Positions 1-10,002 of a DNA stretch of 64,000 nucleotides are shown here, one piece after another (within the stretch, counting starts at the first letter, position 1; every line of letters starts with the position of its first letter). The stretch is taken from NCBI GenBank assembly GCA_951217055.1, contig OX578286.1:7108033-7172032 (forward strand). The letters run 5' to 3'. This DNA comes from Gerris lacustris (lineage: Eukaryota; Arthropoda; Insecta; Hemiptera; Gerridae). The notes below the pieces were generated by a model. It had not been told where the DNA came from. It searched no databases and saw only the letters and a program-made list of their open reading frames with translations. The position numbers were made by a program, and so were the translations under genes.

Positions 1-555
1 TTGGACTCAGGGGACCTCAAAACGTGTAAATCCATCAAAATTTCAAATTAGAATTTTCGCGCCATCACATACTTTCTTTTTATATGAGAAAGTAAAAAAG
101 TGGATTTTAAAATATTATGTCTGTCGTGATAAAAAAAATTCTTTCTCGAAAACGGATTCATCAATTTTTATGAAAAACTTCTTGTAATTGTAATCCATTT
201 AAATAAAGATTCTAACGATATAAGCCGTTTTCCAGGAAAATAAAAACAAGTTCCTGCGAAAATACCAATAAACGCGGACGGAGAGAAACCGGGTTCGATT
301 CCCCACCGGGGAGAAGTTATTTTTATGATAAATTTTGATTACATGTTCCATAATAATTTAATTTAACTATCTATAAGAAGACACGATAACTAATAAATTA
401 AAACACTGGCCAAAGTAAATATGAACTCGTATATGAAAAAGTTTGTCTGAGTTATCTCGGACCTATTTTTACTTTCTTCATTTAAAGAGAGAGCATTGTG
501 AAGGCACAAAGATCGATTTTGATGGATTTGCACATTTTAAGGTCCCCTGAGTCCA
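1..555. mobile_element. Inverted-repeat DNA element F, copy 1
   Basis: The first ~45 bases (TTGGACTCAGGGGACC...) return in inverted orientation at about 511-555 (...GGTCCCCTGAGTCCAA), with the same following stretch AAATCCATCAAAAT, so this is a ~555-bp element with terminal inverted repeats and no coding capacity. The interior holds GGGTTCGATTCCCC at ~291-306, which matches an RNA polymerase III B box, but I find no A box at the right distance. The window starts at the element edge, so the left target duplication cannot be seen. Superfamily is not assigned. Confidence 0.7.
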
Positions 556-905
556 AAGAAGTTGATTTTAAAAAAAATGTCTGCCATGAAAAAAATATTT
601 TTCGATAACGGTTCCGACGATTTGGATTAAAAAATTCTAAAATGTAGTCCATTTAAATACGAATATAATGATGATAAGCCGTTTTCCCGGGAAATATCTT
701 ATAGCTAGTTCCTGAGAAAATTGCTTTAAACGAGGACGGATAGAGGCCGGGTTCGATTCCCCACCAAAGAGGAGTTATTTTTATGATATATTTTGATATA
801 ATACCCAATAATAATTAAACGTAACTACATAAACTCGAAAACTAATAAATAGAAAACACTGGGCTAAGTAATTATGAACTCGTATATGAGAATGTTTGTT
901 TGAAT
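556..905. repeat. Element F, copy 2 lacking its terminal repeats
   Basis: Immediately after copy 1 the same interior sequence starts again, from the motif around GATTTTAAAA through the GGTTCGATTCCCCACC block to CTCGGACC. It is clearly diverged and has no terminal inverted repeats of its own. The pair looks like a tandem arrangement sharing one terminal block. A third, inverted fragment lies at about 3180-3368. Confidence 0.65.
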
Positions 906-1029
906 TGTCTCGGACCAAATTTTGAACGAATTTGTTTTTGAAAGTGTTTGTTCATTGGCACAAGAAATCCTTATAAAGGGCGAAAACTGCATTTTTATAA
1001 ATAAACAAGTACATTTTACGACGAGGCGG

Positions 1030-1650
1030 TTTTTACTTAGTTTTTATTTGCTTGCTTTCATGTTTGTTTGTTTGTTTGTCCGGTACACATCTGGCAATCG
1101 ATTTCTAACTAACTTCCCAAACAGCTAGACATTTGAAACTTTTAGCATAGCTCAGAACACAATGACAATGCATTATTTTAATACTTTTTGCCATCTTTCA
1201 GCAAATTTTGCTGTATGGAAAGTTAGTTCGGAAAAATTCCGCTAGTTATTTTATTTGTTTTGCCATGTCCCATATTTACGCAATCTTCATTTTGACGAGT
1301 TTCAAATTTGTGATTTTTATAAATAAGAGATAAACATTGAATGACAGCAAAACAGGAAATATATCGATTATATTGTTTCAAATATATCGATGGTACGGCT
1401 TAGATTTGGTGTTGGGGAGATCTGTTGTACAAAGATTTGTCCTTTTATAGGTTTAAGATCAGCTCTCTAGATGGTTGTCATTTATGTAAAGCAAATAAAT
1501 TCGGAACTTTTTTTTTTTTTCACTTTACATTATATATTATATAACAATAACAATTTTATTATCAACATTACATACGATTCAACAGAAAATTTAAAAACGT
1601 AGTATATAAAAAGTTCTTTTTATCTTGAAATTATATTTATAAATAAACAA
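1030..1650 (+). repeat. Dispersed repeat A, copy 1
   Basis: This ~600-bp non-coding repeat recurs at 12125-12470 (inverted, partly deleted), 31283-31915 and 60640-61245. Recognisable blocks are a (GTTT)n run, CTGGCAATCGATTTCTAACT, CATCTTTCAGCA, TTGTCCTTTTATAG and a final AAAAACGTAGTATATAAAAA. The left end of other copies reads TACTACGTTTTTA, the inverse of the right-hand TAAAAACGTAGTA, so a short terminal inverted repeat is possible. This copy is flanked by imperfect ~40-bp direct repeats (991-1034 and 1634-1680) containing TACATTTTACGA. Confidence 0.7.
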
Positions 1651-1682
1651 AAAGTACATTTTACGAAGAGACTGTTTTTTAA

Positions 1683-2560
1683 AATAATTTTAAAGGATTT
1701 GTTATGTTATAAAATCATCTTAAGTTACTAAATTAGTCATACAAAAATTCCCTAAATATAAATGGCAACACTGTTTTTTTCTCTCATTCATCTAAGGAAA
1801 CAGAGTTAATATCCTTCCCAGTGCTACCAATCTTATCCTTTCAAAAACACCCTAAAACTATGGACTAGAAGTAAACCCAAGAGATATAAATTTATACCCT
1901 AGACAGTTCTGGGGGGCTTTGGTTTCCTTCCCTCACAGTAGTACCAACCTACGCAGCATGATTTAGTACCCAAACCTTTCCTAAGGAAATGAATACAATG
2001 TTGTCCTCCCTCTACATTCTGTGAAATACAAACTCAATATACTTGTATTTTCTATTCCAAGATTTATACAATTGTGACTTCCTTTCCTTTCTTCAACAAA
2101 TAATCAGTGTTGCCACTATTCACAACATACTGATTCATGTACAACATACTGATGTAATAAACATTGAAAGTATGTAACCACATCCTTCTTTACACAATTA
2201 TCGTTAACTTCCTGTAATAGGGACTAAGTTTATTACACACTTACTCTTAGACTGATTATAACTGTAGAAATCTATTATAGTAATCAGAAATCGGAGCATG
2301 TGTGAAGGTCATTATAAAATGTTAAATTAAACCGTCTCACATCGTAATATTAAACTTGTTTATATAAAACCGCAAAGGCACGTCAGAAGTTGCTCTAGCA
2401 GAAGAGCTAGAGTTTGCTGTAGGTCATGTTGCTGAAGGTCATGTTGCTAGAGTTCATGTTGCTAAATAAAATGTTGTTTGAAGTCAAATTTGTAAAGAAC
2501 ATGTTGCAAGATGTTCAGATGACTGATGGAATCATAGATAAACGAACTGCACCCTTATAA
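1683..2560. other. No gene seen
   Basis: AT-rich sequence without a supported gene. The only structure I see is a short degenerate tandem around 2418-2480, where GGTCATGTTGCTGAA-like units recur about four times. Confidence 0.5.
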
Positions 2561-3164
2561 AATAGACTGCCAATGGGTGTGGCACATAGCTTCCTCACAT
2601 CCTATCACATACTTTATTGATTTTATGCTTTTACAAACCATTATTGTCTAATTTGCTTAATTGTTTCCCCTGTTTTTTTTTTTTAATCCGTCAAAATTGT
2701 TTTGATTTTTTACTTAAATTAAAGTATCAATTAAGCAAAAGTTAAAGAGAGCAGACGGTTCAAAGTTATCTGGGGCTATCTGCGGGCTACTTTCGATAAA
2801 CTATAAATGTTTATTACAAATCAGATAAGTACTTTTGAAGCTACAGGTGTAAATTAATGTATGTTTGTGCGCATGTAGAAGAGAAACAAATGAGCGTAGA
2901 AAGTTGAAACTTATATGGGACCAACAATGGGCTAATCATGACCTACCACCCAAATTTCATTAACATTGGACGTGTAGTTTTTAAGATACGATGGTACGCA
3001 AAAATTTAACGAAAGACCGACAGACAGACACGTAACCAAAAATGATCCCTGATGTCTGAAACGAATTTCTGTTTTGGAATTTTTGAAATCAGAGACCTAA
3101 AAATGTTTCGTTCTTCAGAATCATCACATAGCTTCCATTACCTTCGGTAAGCTCGGAAGCAAAA
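2561..3164 (+). repeat. Dispersed repeat B, copy 1 (full length)
   Basis: Repeat B is the most abundant family here (about twelve copies). A full copy is ~600 bp, starting TAGACTGCCAATTGGTGTGG, with internal landmarks GATAAGTACTTTTGA, GGGACCAACAATGGGCTAAT and CGACAGACCGACAGACAGAC, and ending in a hairpin (GCTTCC.TTACC TTC GGTAA.CGGAAGC). The block CACATAGCTTCC occurs near both ends in the same orientation. No ORF is conserved between copies. It has no terminal inverted repeats, so it may be a SINE, a Helitron-related element or a LINE tail; I cannot decide. Confidence 0.8.
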
Positions 3165-3179
3165 ATCAGAGACAGCTAA

Positions 3180-3368
3180 GAAAAACTTTCTCATATACAA
3201 GTTCATAATTACTTTCGTTTGTACATTTAATTATTTTTGAACATTTTATCAAAATTTATTATAATAATAACTTCTCATAGGCTGGGGATCGAACCCGGTC
3301 TCTCTCCGTCTATTTTCTCAGGAACTCTTTAATAGATTTAGCGATCTTTATCAAATCGTCATCACTTT
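3180..3368. repeat. Element F fragment, inverted
   Basis: Inverted partial copy of element F. The reverse complement carries ATGAACTTGTATATGAGAAA and GACCGGGTTCGATCCCCAGC, followed by the AGTTATT and AAATTTTGAT blocks in the same order as at 1-555. It lies between repeat B copy 1 and repeat E copy 1. Confidence 0.6.
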
Positions 3369-4047
3369 TTATTTTCCTGGGTGTGTCTGTCCGTCCGTCC
3401 TGTCGCCTGCTCTCAAGGCTACACCTTTCGTCCGATCACTTTGAAATTTGGCATGTACGTGTCTTGTACCTACCCAAATGTATTAAAAATATAGCGACTT
3501 AAAAAAATTATTTTTCAAAAAAATTAGGGTAAAAAACTTTTTATTTTGTTTCGACACCGTTAGGAACATCATATGAAAGGGTACGTCGAGCTGATTACAA
3601 AAATATACAATTCTTTGGTTATAACTTTGACAGGGCGAGCGTAGGCAAGTTTGAAGTGGGTGTGAAAAGTGTCCACCCTTCTATCTCGCTTATGTGAAGT
3701 GCAAAAATCTGAAAAAATTCCTGAACATTCTTCGACCAAAAGTAAATATACCACTTTTTGGAAATTTCTAAAAAAATATTATTTTATTTTTTATTGACAA
3801 AATACGTTTTTATAACTTTGGTCTTTTCGATGTATTTATATGGTTGTAGTCCGGTTCAGTGGCAACAACATACTTAATAAGAAATTTGTTTATGTGTTTT
3901 GAGAATATCAGACCCATAGAATAGTTCAAAGTAAGCTTTTTAGCATTTTAAAAAACACTATCAATAGGGTACTACTTAAACAATACAGTGTAGCCTACGG
4001 ATCCTCGGTGTGTGCTGACTAGCACACACTTGACCTGTTTATTTATT
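3369..4047 (-). repeat. Dispersed repeat E, copy 1
   Basis: Repeat E has three copies (here inverted, 32885-33755 and 43471-44201). It runs from AACAGGTCAAGTGTGTGCT through GGGTCTGATAT, ACTACAACCATATAAATACA, CAGCTCGACGTACCCTTTCA and GTGATCGGACGAAAGGTGTA to AGGGTCC...GGACCCTAATA. Both ends can fold: the start has GTGTGTGCT/AGCACACAC and the end AGGGTCC/GGACCCT. This copy is cut short at its distal end. No coding capacity is visible. Confidence 0.75.
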
Positions 4048-4311
4048 ATTCATTGCAATAATCCAAACTAAATGAAAACTCACTGCTGACTTGTAATAAG
4101 TTCATTCTGACTGCCAGTTTGACTGATAAGTTTGGGACCTCATGTTGAAGTCATGACTGACAGTCTGACTTCAGTATACTCAGACTGTCATTCCTGACTG
4201 ATAGTGTATGGTCCGCTTTAGACTGTCACATACACCTAAGATAATCTGGTGATGGTTCAAATCTCAGAAAGGTTAGATTTTCACCACACTGATGATGAAT
4301 ACGAATAGAAT

Positions 4312-4314
4312 ATA

Positions 4315-4402
<88 letters not shown>
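4312..4402. repeat. (TA)n microsatellite
   Basis: About 90 bp of nearly pure alternating TA, preceded by the related GAATATATATATG. Several other TA arrays in the window sit at mobile-element termini; here no terminus is evident. Confidence 0.95.
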
Positions 4403-4405
<3 letters not shown>

Positions 4406-4433
4406 TTCTTAATCAACTGCAATAACCTATTGT

Positions 4434-4572
4434 TATAAGGCAACCACATTTATTCCAATAAAAATAAATGTTTGTTTTGATTTGCTGGTCTTCAAATAGA
4501 TATAATAACTTATCTAAACTAATTTACATATATTATTTTTTTTCTAAATATAAAATTAAGCTCAATACCACG
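4434..4572 (+). repeat. Dispersed repeat N, copy 1
   Basis: A ~135-bp block starting GGCAACCACATTTATTCCAA and containing AGATATAATAACTTATCTAA and AAATATAAAATT. It recurs strongly at 62926-63062 and in part at 62597-62690. There is no coding potential, and family membership is unknown. Confidence 0.7.
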
Positions 4573-5335
4573 GGCTTATCGGCTTGTTATTTATAATTTA
4601 ATGATAATATTAATGTAGAGTAATAATTATTTTTATCTACTCGCGGCAGCAAAATTAAACATTACTTAACTGTTTTTAGGCTGGAAAGTACTATTTCCCT
4701 GATTTGTCATTAAAATAATAAAAACAGGCAGGAAAGTAGTTAAAACAGTCAGGAAAATACTTTCTCTGCCTAGGCAGAGAAAGTAACAGTGTTTACCACT
4801 GCGTGTCATAACCTCTTATTTGGGCAAGAACAGTTTATACTATTATCTCTATCTTATAACATTATATATTATAGTTAAATAAGTAATATTTAATAATAAA
4901 TAAACGTATTAATAATAAAATAATTTGTTTATATTTGTTAATTCTGTTAAATAAGTTCAATGATTAGTAGATCTTTAATTAAAAAAAATAGTAGACACTA
5001 ACTAAACTGTAGCGTCATGTAAAGCTGAAGATATTTCATTGAACATCCATATTATTTTTATTATTGAAGTCTTTCTAGATTAGACTAGCTACTTTTCTTG
5101 ATGTATCCAAGTTACTTCTTTTCTTTTAAGCAATAGAAGATATCTTTAACACTTTTATTAATTTTTTAGTAAAAATATAAATACATATTTTATATTGCGT
5201 GCATTATTCATTCAGAAGTTATGTGTGTTATAAACGTGTGTTTTGTATTTTGTTGTTATAGATTGAGTTTGCTTTTCACTTATTGTTATTATTCCCAAGT
5301 TTCTTATTTGGACATTAATTTTAGTTAATACATAT
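4573..5335. other. No gene seen; contains a perfect 26-bp palindrome
   Basis: AT-rich sequence. At 4759-4784 there is a perfect 26-bp palindrome centred on CTGCCTAGGCAG, in a stretch where the motif (A)CAG(G/T)CAGGAAA(A/G)TA recurs. No gene is supported. Confidence 0.5.
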
Positions 5336-5397
5336 GTTATTATCTTTATTAATATGACACATAGTTATTAACTATGTTTTATATTAATAAAGATAAC
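5336..5397. repeat. Long hairpin
   Basis: Nearly perfect inverted repeat: TTATCTTTATTAATAT on the left pairs with ATATTAATAAAGATAA on the right, and the inner ACATAGTT/AACTATGT continues the stem. It could be a collapsed MITE or foldback remnant. Confidence 0.8.
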
Positions 5398-5399
5398 AT

Positions 5400-6011
5400 T
5401 TTAGCAGCTTCATTTTTCTTCCGCAAGTAGATAAAATATTGTATGCAACAAGGCAGCAAAGGAAACATTTCTGCCTCCTTTATTAATTGCCTGCCTCGGC
5501 TTCGCCTCGGCAGTCAAATAGGTTAATTATCATAGCCTGTCCTCGCCTTCGGCTCGGAGGCTAATCTAATCACTCGTCAGTAAAATTCCATTTTGCTGCC
5601 TAGTTACATAAATAACTATTTTCCGTGGTAGGGTGTGAAGTAGTAACTTTAGAGCCTAAAAAACATAGCTAAAATCCATTTTTTCATTACGTGGACTTTC
5701 CAAAAATCTTTTCATTACTCCCAGCTGTATTGAAAAATTGTATTTACATCCAAACAATTATTTTTGGACTACGGTTAGTTATCAAAACTGCCGTTTTTAG
5801 CGCTGCAATCTTTGTAGAAATGCTTCTTAGTAAAATTATTATCCACTAGATGCGTTTTATTTATCTTTTTTTATAGTGTAACCTCTTTAAGGGTTCTTTT
5901 TCTCAAAATCTTAAGTATGTACTAATATTTGTTATTATTATATTGATTATTGATTAATATTTAATGTTTTTTCATTGTCTGCTACCACGGAAAAAATAGC
6001 ATATGCTCCAC
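5400..6011. other. No gene seen; two GC-rich hairpin islands
   Basis: Within AT-rich sequence, CCTCGGCTTCGCCTCGG (~5500-5516) and CCTCGCCTTCGGCTCGGAGG (~5542-5561) form local GC-rich hairpins. Similar TTCGCTCG/TTCGGCTCG islands occur at 6058-6068, 13092-13102 and 59783. No coding sequence is evident. Confidence 0.45.
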
Positions 6012-6114
6012 GGCTGTGAAGTGTTTTTTCTTTACCTAGGGCAATATTTACTGTCTTGCTTCGCTCGACAGTAAATGTAATTGCCGCGGTAAAGAAAAAA
6101 CTCACTTCACAGCC
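6012..6114. repeat. ~100-bp interrupted palindrome
   Basis: GGCTGTGAAGTG...TTTCTTTACC...ATTTACTGTC is followed after TTGCTTCGCTC by GACAGTAAAT...GGTAAAGAAA...CACTTCACAGCC. The arms are ~45 bp with small interruptions. It is probably a foldback element or the fused ends of one. Confidence 0.75.
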
Positions 6115-6349
6115 TAGTAACATAATATACTATTAATGCTTGTTAATTATTTAATAATAATATTTTACAACCAAATCTAATAATTATGTTCGTTTCTTTT
6201 GGTTTCAGGTTAGTTTTCTTGTTGTTTTTCGTATAACTGCAAACTATAACTTCAATAAACTCCCTTTTTAGGTAATTTGACAGTATTTTATAATGGTTAT
6301 AATTATTATTTAATTGACTATAGGACAATATTGAATATGGAATATCACA

Positions 6350-6456
6350 CTTCTGTTTTGATAAGGGGAGTAACAATCTAAAGAAGAACATTCCGAACAC
6401 CTTCTTTTGATTGTTACTCCCCTCTGTTTTTTTATAAGGGGAGTAAAAATCTAAAG
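6350..6456. repeat. Repeat H fragment with inverted AGGGGAGTAACAATC motifs
   Basis: Three alternating-orientation copies of the AAGGGGAGTAACAATCTAAA / TTGATTGTTACTCCCCT motif. The same motif builds the tandem array at 60060-60620 and the inverted fragment at 29800-29950. Confidence 0.65.
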
Positions 6457-6459
6457 AAG

Positions 6460-7737
6460 TGCCAAAATAAAGATTAAGAAGTTGACAATTTAACACACAG
6501 ACAGAAAGCGAATTTCTAATTTTGAAAAATAAAAACAATATTTTCTCTGTACCTACAATATAAGAGAAAGTAATAAAAGAAAGTAAAAAAACATTGTTAT
6601 ATTATACCTCTCTCACTTTTAAAAAAAAAACCAGTGTTGGTTGGGAGTTAAGAGTCATTGTTAGGGATGAAATAAAAAAATCCGGAGGTTCTAGGGTCAA
6701 ATTTAAACCCAGTTGTGGCTGATAGTAAAGAAGGGGGGCGGTTAATTTGAATTTTTCAGTAAGGGCATTCTCTACCTCCTCTGTATAGTTGGATGCCCTG
6801 AAAAGCCCCCCCCCCCCCCCGGTGGTGGGTTTAGTAGGCTCTGTTTCGCATGCAGATGGCCCTCTTTACAGTAATTTGTTGCTAACGGAACAAAATACTA
6901 CCACAAACGAGCCAGTTTTTATACAGAAAAGCTGCTTTTTCTTTTTGAAAAAAAGAATGAAGAGGTATACAAAGAGCATAAACAAAGAAATATGGCACAA
7001 TGAGAATCATACAGGGAAAATATGGTACAGTCGAAATATATCAAACAATAAACACGGAAAACTACAAAGTCAAAATATTAACAAAGAAAAAGTTGCTCGA
7101 AACTAGTTAAAAGTTACTTTCTCACGCAAAAAAGTTATTTTTTAAAACCTGCGTATTAATTTATAGCTATAATCATTGAGTTTTTGAAAAATAAGTCACG
7201 ACAAAATATTTTTGGGTCGCGAAAAAGGGTAAGGAAAAGTTAAAATAATTAAAAAAAATAACCTCAGTATATATATAAGTTTAATGGAATCAAAATAGGT
7301 ATATAAATTTAATTTAATAAGTAAAAATAAAAAATTATATCTATAAAATTCATTATGAAAAGATAAAAACGAACACTTGAAAGGTTTACAAAAATAAAGC
7401 GACAAAATAAGGGGTATTGCAACGAGAAGTAATTAAATTTGCTAGAAGCTTTAATCTCTTTTCTTTAAACTTCCGACAATGGGTCATCTTAAATCCCACC
7501 AACAGAAGTTTAGGAATCAATACTAACTGATATATTCAAAACAGACACAATAAAACAATTAACAAATCAAGCGATGCCATTAACCGTATTAAGATCAGTG
7601 TGCTCAGTTATTTTTTTTAAATAAATACACCAGCATTCAAGTACCTCCTCCCTAATCCTGTTGTTTGTACCAGGGGGCATGGAGCCTGACCTGGCCACAA
7701 ATCTAGAAATAAAGTAATGATGAGAGAATAAAGATTA
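6460..7737. other. No gene seen
   Basis: AT-rich sequence with a 14-base C run near 6806-6820. Open frames here (up to 105 codons) have low-complexity content and no recognisable domain, so I treat them as chance. Confidence 0.5.
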
Positions 7738-7815
7738 TTAACTACGGGAAACAAACAGAGAAAAATAGACTCCCGCGCTGGAGTCTATTTTTCTCTGTCT
7801 GTTTCCCGTAGTTAA
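7738..7815. repeat. Short palindromic derivative of element D
   Basis: Two 36-bp arms with a single mismatch (TTAACTACGGGAAAC... / ...GTTTCCCGTAGTTAA) around a 6-bp loop. The arm contains ACAGAGAAAAATAGAC, which also flanks the tRNA-like segment of element D at 45.8 and 46.1 kb, so this is an internally deleted relative that has lost the tRNA-like centre. Helitron H1 is inserted exactly at its right edge, and the D flank (TAATTATAATTTGATT) resumes after it at 9181. Confidence 0.8.
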
Positions 7816-9180
7816 TCTATGTATAAAAAATCCAAATACCACTCACTGACTGACTGACTGACACATCACGATATCTCTGAAACCACTGGACCTACGACCA
7901 TGAAATTTTGTAGGTGTGTTTCTCTTACCTCCTAGGTGCTCGCTAAGAAATATTTTAAAAATCCGCCATTTTGATTCAAGATGGCGGCCATTTATATACA
8001 AAATTCGACATGACGATATCTCGGGAACCAATTGTACTAGAACCTTGAAATTCAGAAGTTGGCTTCCTTTTATGAAATTAGTAACTTTTGATTAATAGTT
8101 TAACAATCGGGCATATTGATTCAAGATGGCGGCCTTACATATATAAAAGTCAACATGTGTGCATGTTCTTTATACAAATCTACAGTTTTAGTCTGATCTC
8201 GATGAAAATTTGCTCACTTGACCTTCAAAGCAAGGGGAAAATCACTGTCTACATGAATATTCAAAATTTTAATTTTGGTACACAGGGGTACGGGGTACAA
8301 ATGTTAAAGTAATGAACATCCTTCATGATGCATATCGTTGAAAAGCTCTTTAAGAGGACAGTAATTGTGGTTATGTACAGTTTTATCATATTTTCACTTA
8401 GGAGGGGGGTATAATTAAAAAATATAGCTATATCTTATATAAAAAGAAGTGTATCCGTATGAGGGTATATGTCTTTTATCCTAATTTGATGAATATTTAC
8501 ACACTTTTTCTTCAAAACAAGGTGAAGGTCACTGCCTACATGAGATTACGAAATTAAAATTTTGGTACACAGGGGTACGGGGTACAAGTGATGAATACCC
8601 TTCATCTTCATGATGCATATCGTTGAAATGCTGTTTAAGAGAAAATTAATTGTTCTTAAGTACAGTTTTGTCTTATTTTCATTTAGAAGGGGGAGAGGTA
8701 AAATGGAAATTTATATCTATATCTATATATGTATATAAAAGTCAACATATGTGTGTACATATGCATGTTCTTTTATACAAATCTACAGTTTTATTCCGAT
8801 CTCGATAAAAATTTGCACACTTGACCTTCAAAGCAAGGAGAAGGTAACTGTCTACATGAATTTTCGAACTATAACTTTTGGTTCAAAGGGGTACGGGGTA
8901 CAAGTAATGAATACCCTTTATCTTCATGATGCATATCGTTGAAATGCCCTTTAAGAGTACAGTAATTGTTGTTATGTGTACAGTTTTGTCATATTTTCAT
9001 TTAGGAGGGGGTAAATTTAGGATATTTGCAAATGATCTTATCAAAGAGGTGGGGGATATAACTAGGAGGGATAGAATCTAGATATTCTCGCATTGTAAAG
9101 TAATTTGTATGCTTTCCTGGTAGTTTATAAACTTATCAAATTTAAAAACACTCCGTAGCGAAGCACGGGTATCCAGCTAG
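7816..9180 (+). mobile_element. Helitron H1, non-autonomous
   Basis: The 5' end is TCTATGTATAAAAAATCC preceded by A. The 3' end is CGAAGCACGGGTATCCAGCTAG followed by T. This is the A|TC...CTAG|T architecture of Helitrons, with no target duplication. The first ~320 bp is a distinct leader with two CAAGATGGCGGCC blocks. The rest is about three degenerate ~290-bp units, each starting with ...AAAGTCAACATATGTG and containing CTTTATACAAATCTACAG, ACAGGGGTACGGGGTACAA and GATGCATATCGTTGAAA. No Rep/helicase coding sequence remains. Joining the flanks reproduces a sequence present uninterrupted at ~46125-46160, which fixes both ends. Confidence 0.85.
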
Positions 9181-9437
9181 TAATAATTATAATTTGATTT
9201 AAATTAAAATTTAATCGTTCCGTAGTATGAATACTACCAAAATCGTAAAATATGAGAGAATAAAGGTAAATGAAAATATATAAGAAAGTAGCAGACTGTA
9301 GGTTAAAGGTAAGTAATATGAGTATATTGTATAAGTGAGTAAAGTGTAGCATATGAATAAGTATAAATAATAATAAAGATTTAGCTGTTGAAGAAGAGTA
9401 GAATTATGTGTGGAGTGGGTGATGTCTTGATGACTTG
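9181..9437. other. Flank of element D, then no gene seen
   Basis: The first ~22 bases continue the element D arm interrupted by Helitron H1. Beyond that the sequence is AT-rich, and its overlapping reading frames look like chance. Confidence 0.45.
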
Positions 9438-9534
9438 GAGCTGGGTACCAGCTCTGATGATAAGTTACTTTCTTACTTCCCTGGGTACCAGGGTAAGTTC
9501 CCAAAATATTCAACCCTTTCTGGGTACCAGAAAG
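9438..9534. repeat. Three hairpins with an identical core and different flanks
   Basis: Stem-loops at 9438-9454, 9479-9493 and 9516-9534 share TGG-GTA-CCA, with centres 39-40 bp apart. The stems extend outward differently but stay complementary: GAGCTGG/CCAGCTC, CCCTGG/CCAGGG and CTTTCTGG/CCAGAAAG. The spacers are unrelated, so this is not a simple tandem duplication. Confidence 0.7.
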
Positions 9535-10002
9535 CTAGCCCTGAGAAATAAATCTAAACTTGGATGTTGGGGATTGAATTGGATATTAAGTAATTGATTA
9601 AAAAATTAACATAATTAAAATGGCCACCACACTCAGAGGGCTACAAACACACAGAGCTGCCTTTCTTATCTGCCCAGTGCCAGCTCTTTTCCCTCCAATT
9701 TCCCACTGTAGCCAGTTGAGCCAGGTTTGCCAACAGAGCTGAGGGGGCCAAGGGCATGAACTATGGACTTGGAAGTTCCCTTCACATGTTACTGAGCCCT
9801 AATTCCAGGAGGACACCTTGGTTGGAATTTCTGGCTCTTGTAGATGGGTTGGCTCAATGGCTACAGGAGGAGGGGTTCAAAGGTTGATTGAACAGATGTT
9901 CATGGTGTCATGAACACCTGTAATGTTTTTAGTAGAATTCAGGCTCTTAGGGTCATGTATATCCCTACAATCATAGAGATATACATCACGGTCGCGAAAA
10001 TG
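9535..10002. other. No gene seen; locally less AT-rich
   Basis: This stretch is less AT-rich and looks unique within the window, with a small hairpin GTTCATG/CATGAAC at ~9898-9915. I find no convincing reading frame. Confidence 0.4.

Noticed and set aside
6143..6538. 131-codon minus-strand ORF
   Set aside because: Covers repeat H fragments and low-complexity Asn/Lys sequence; no domain.
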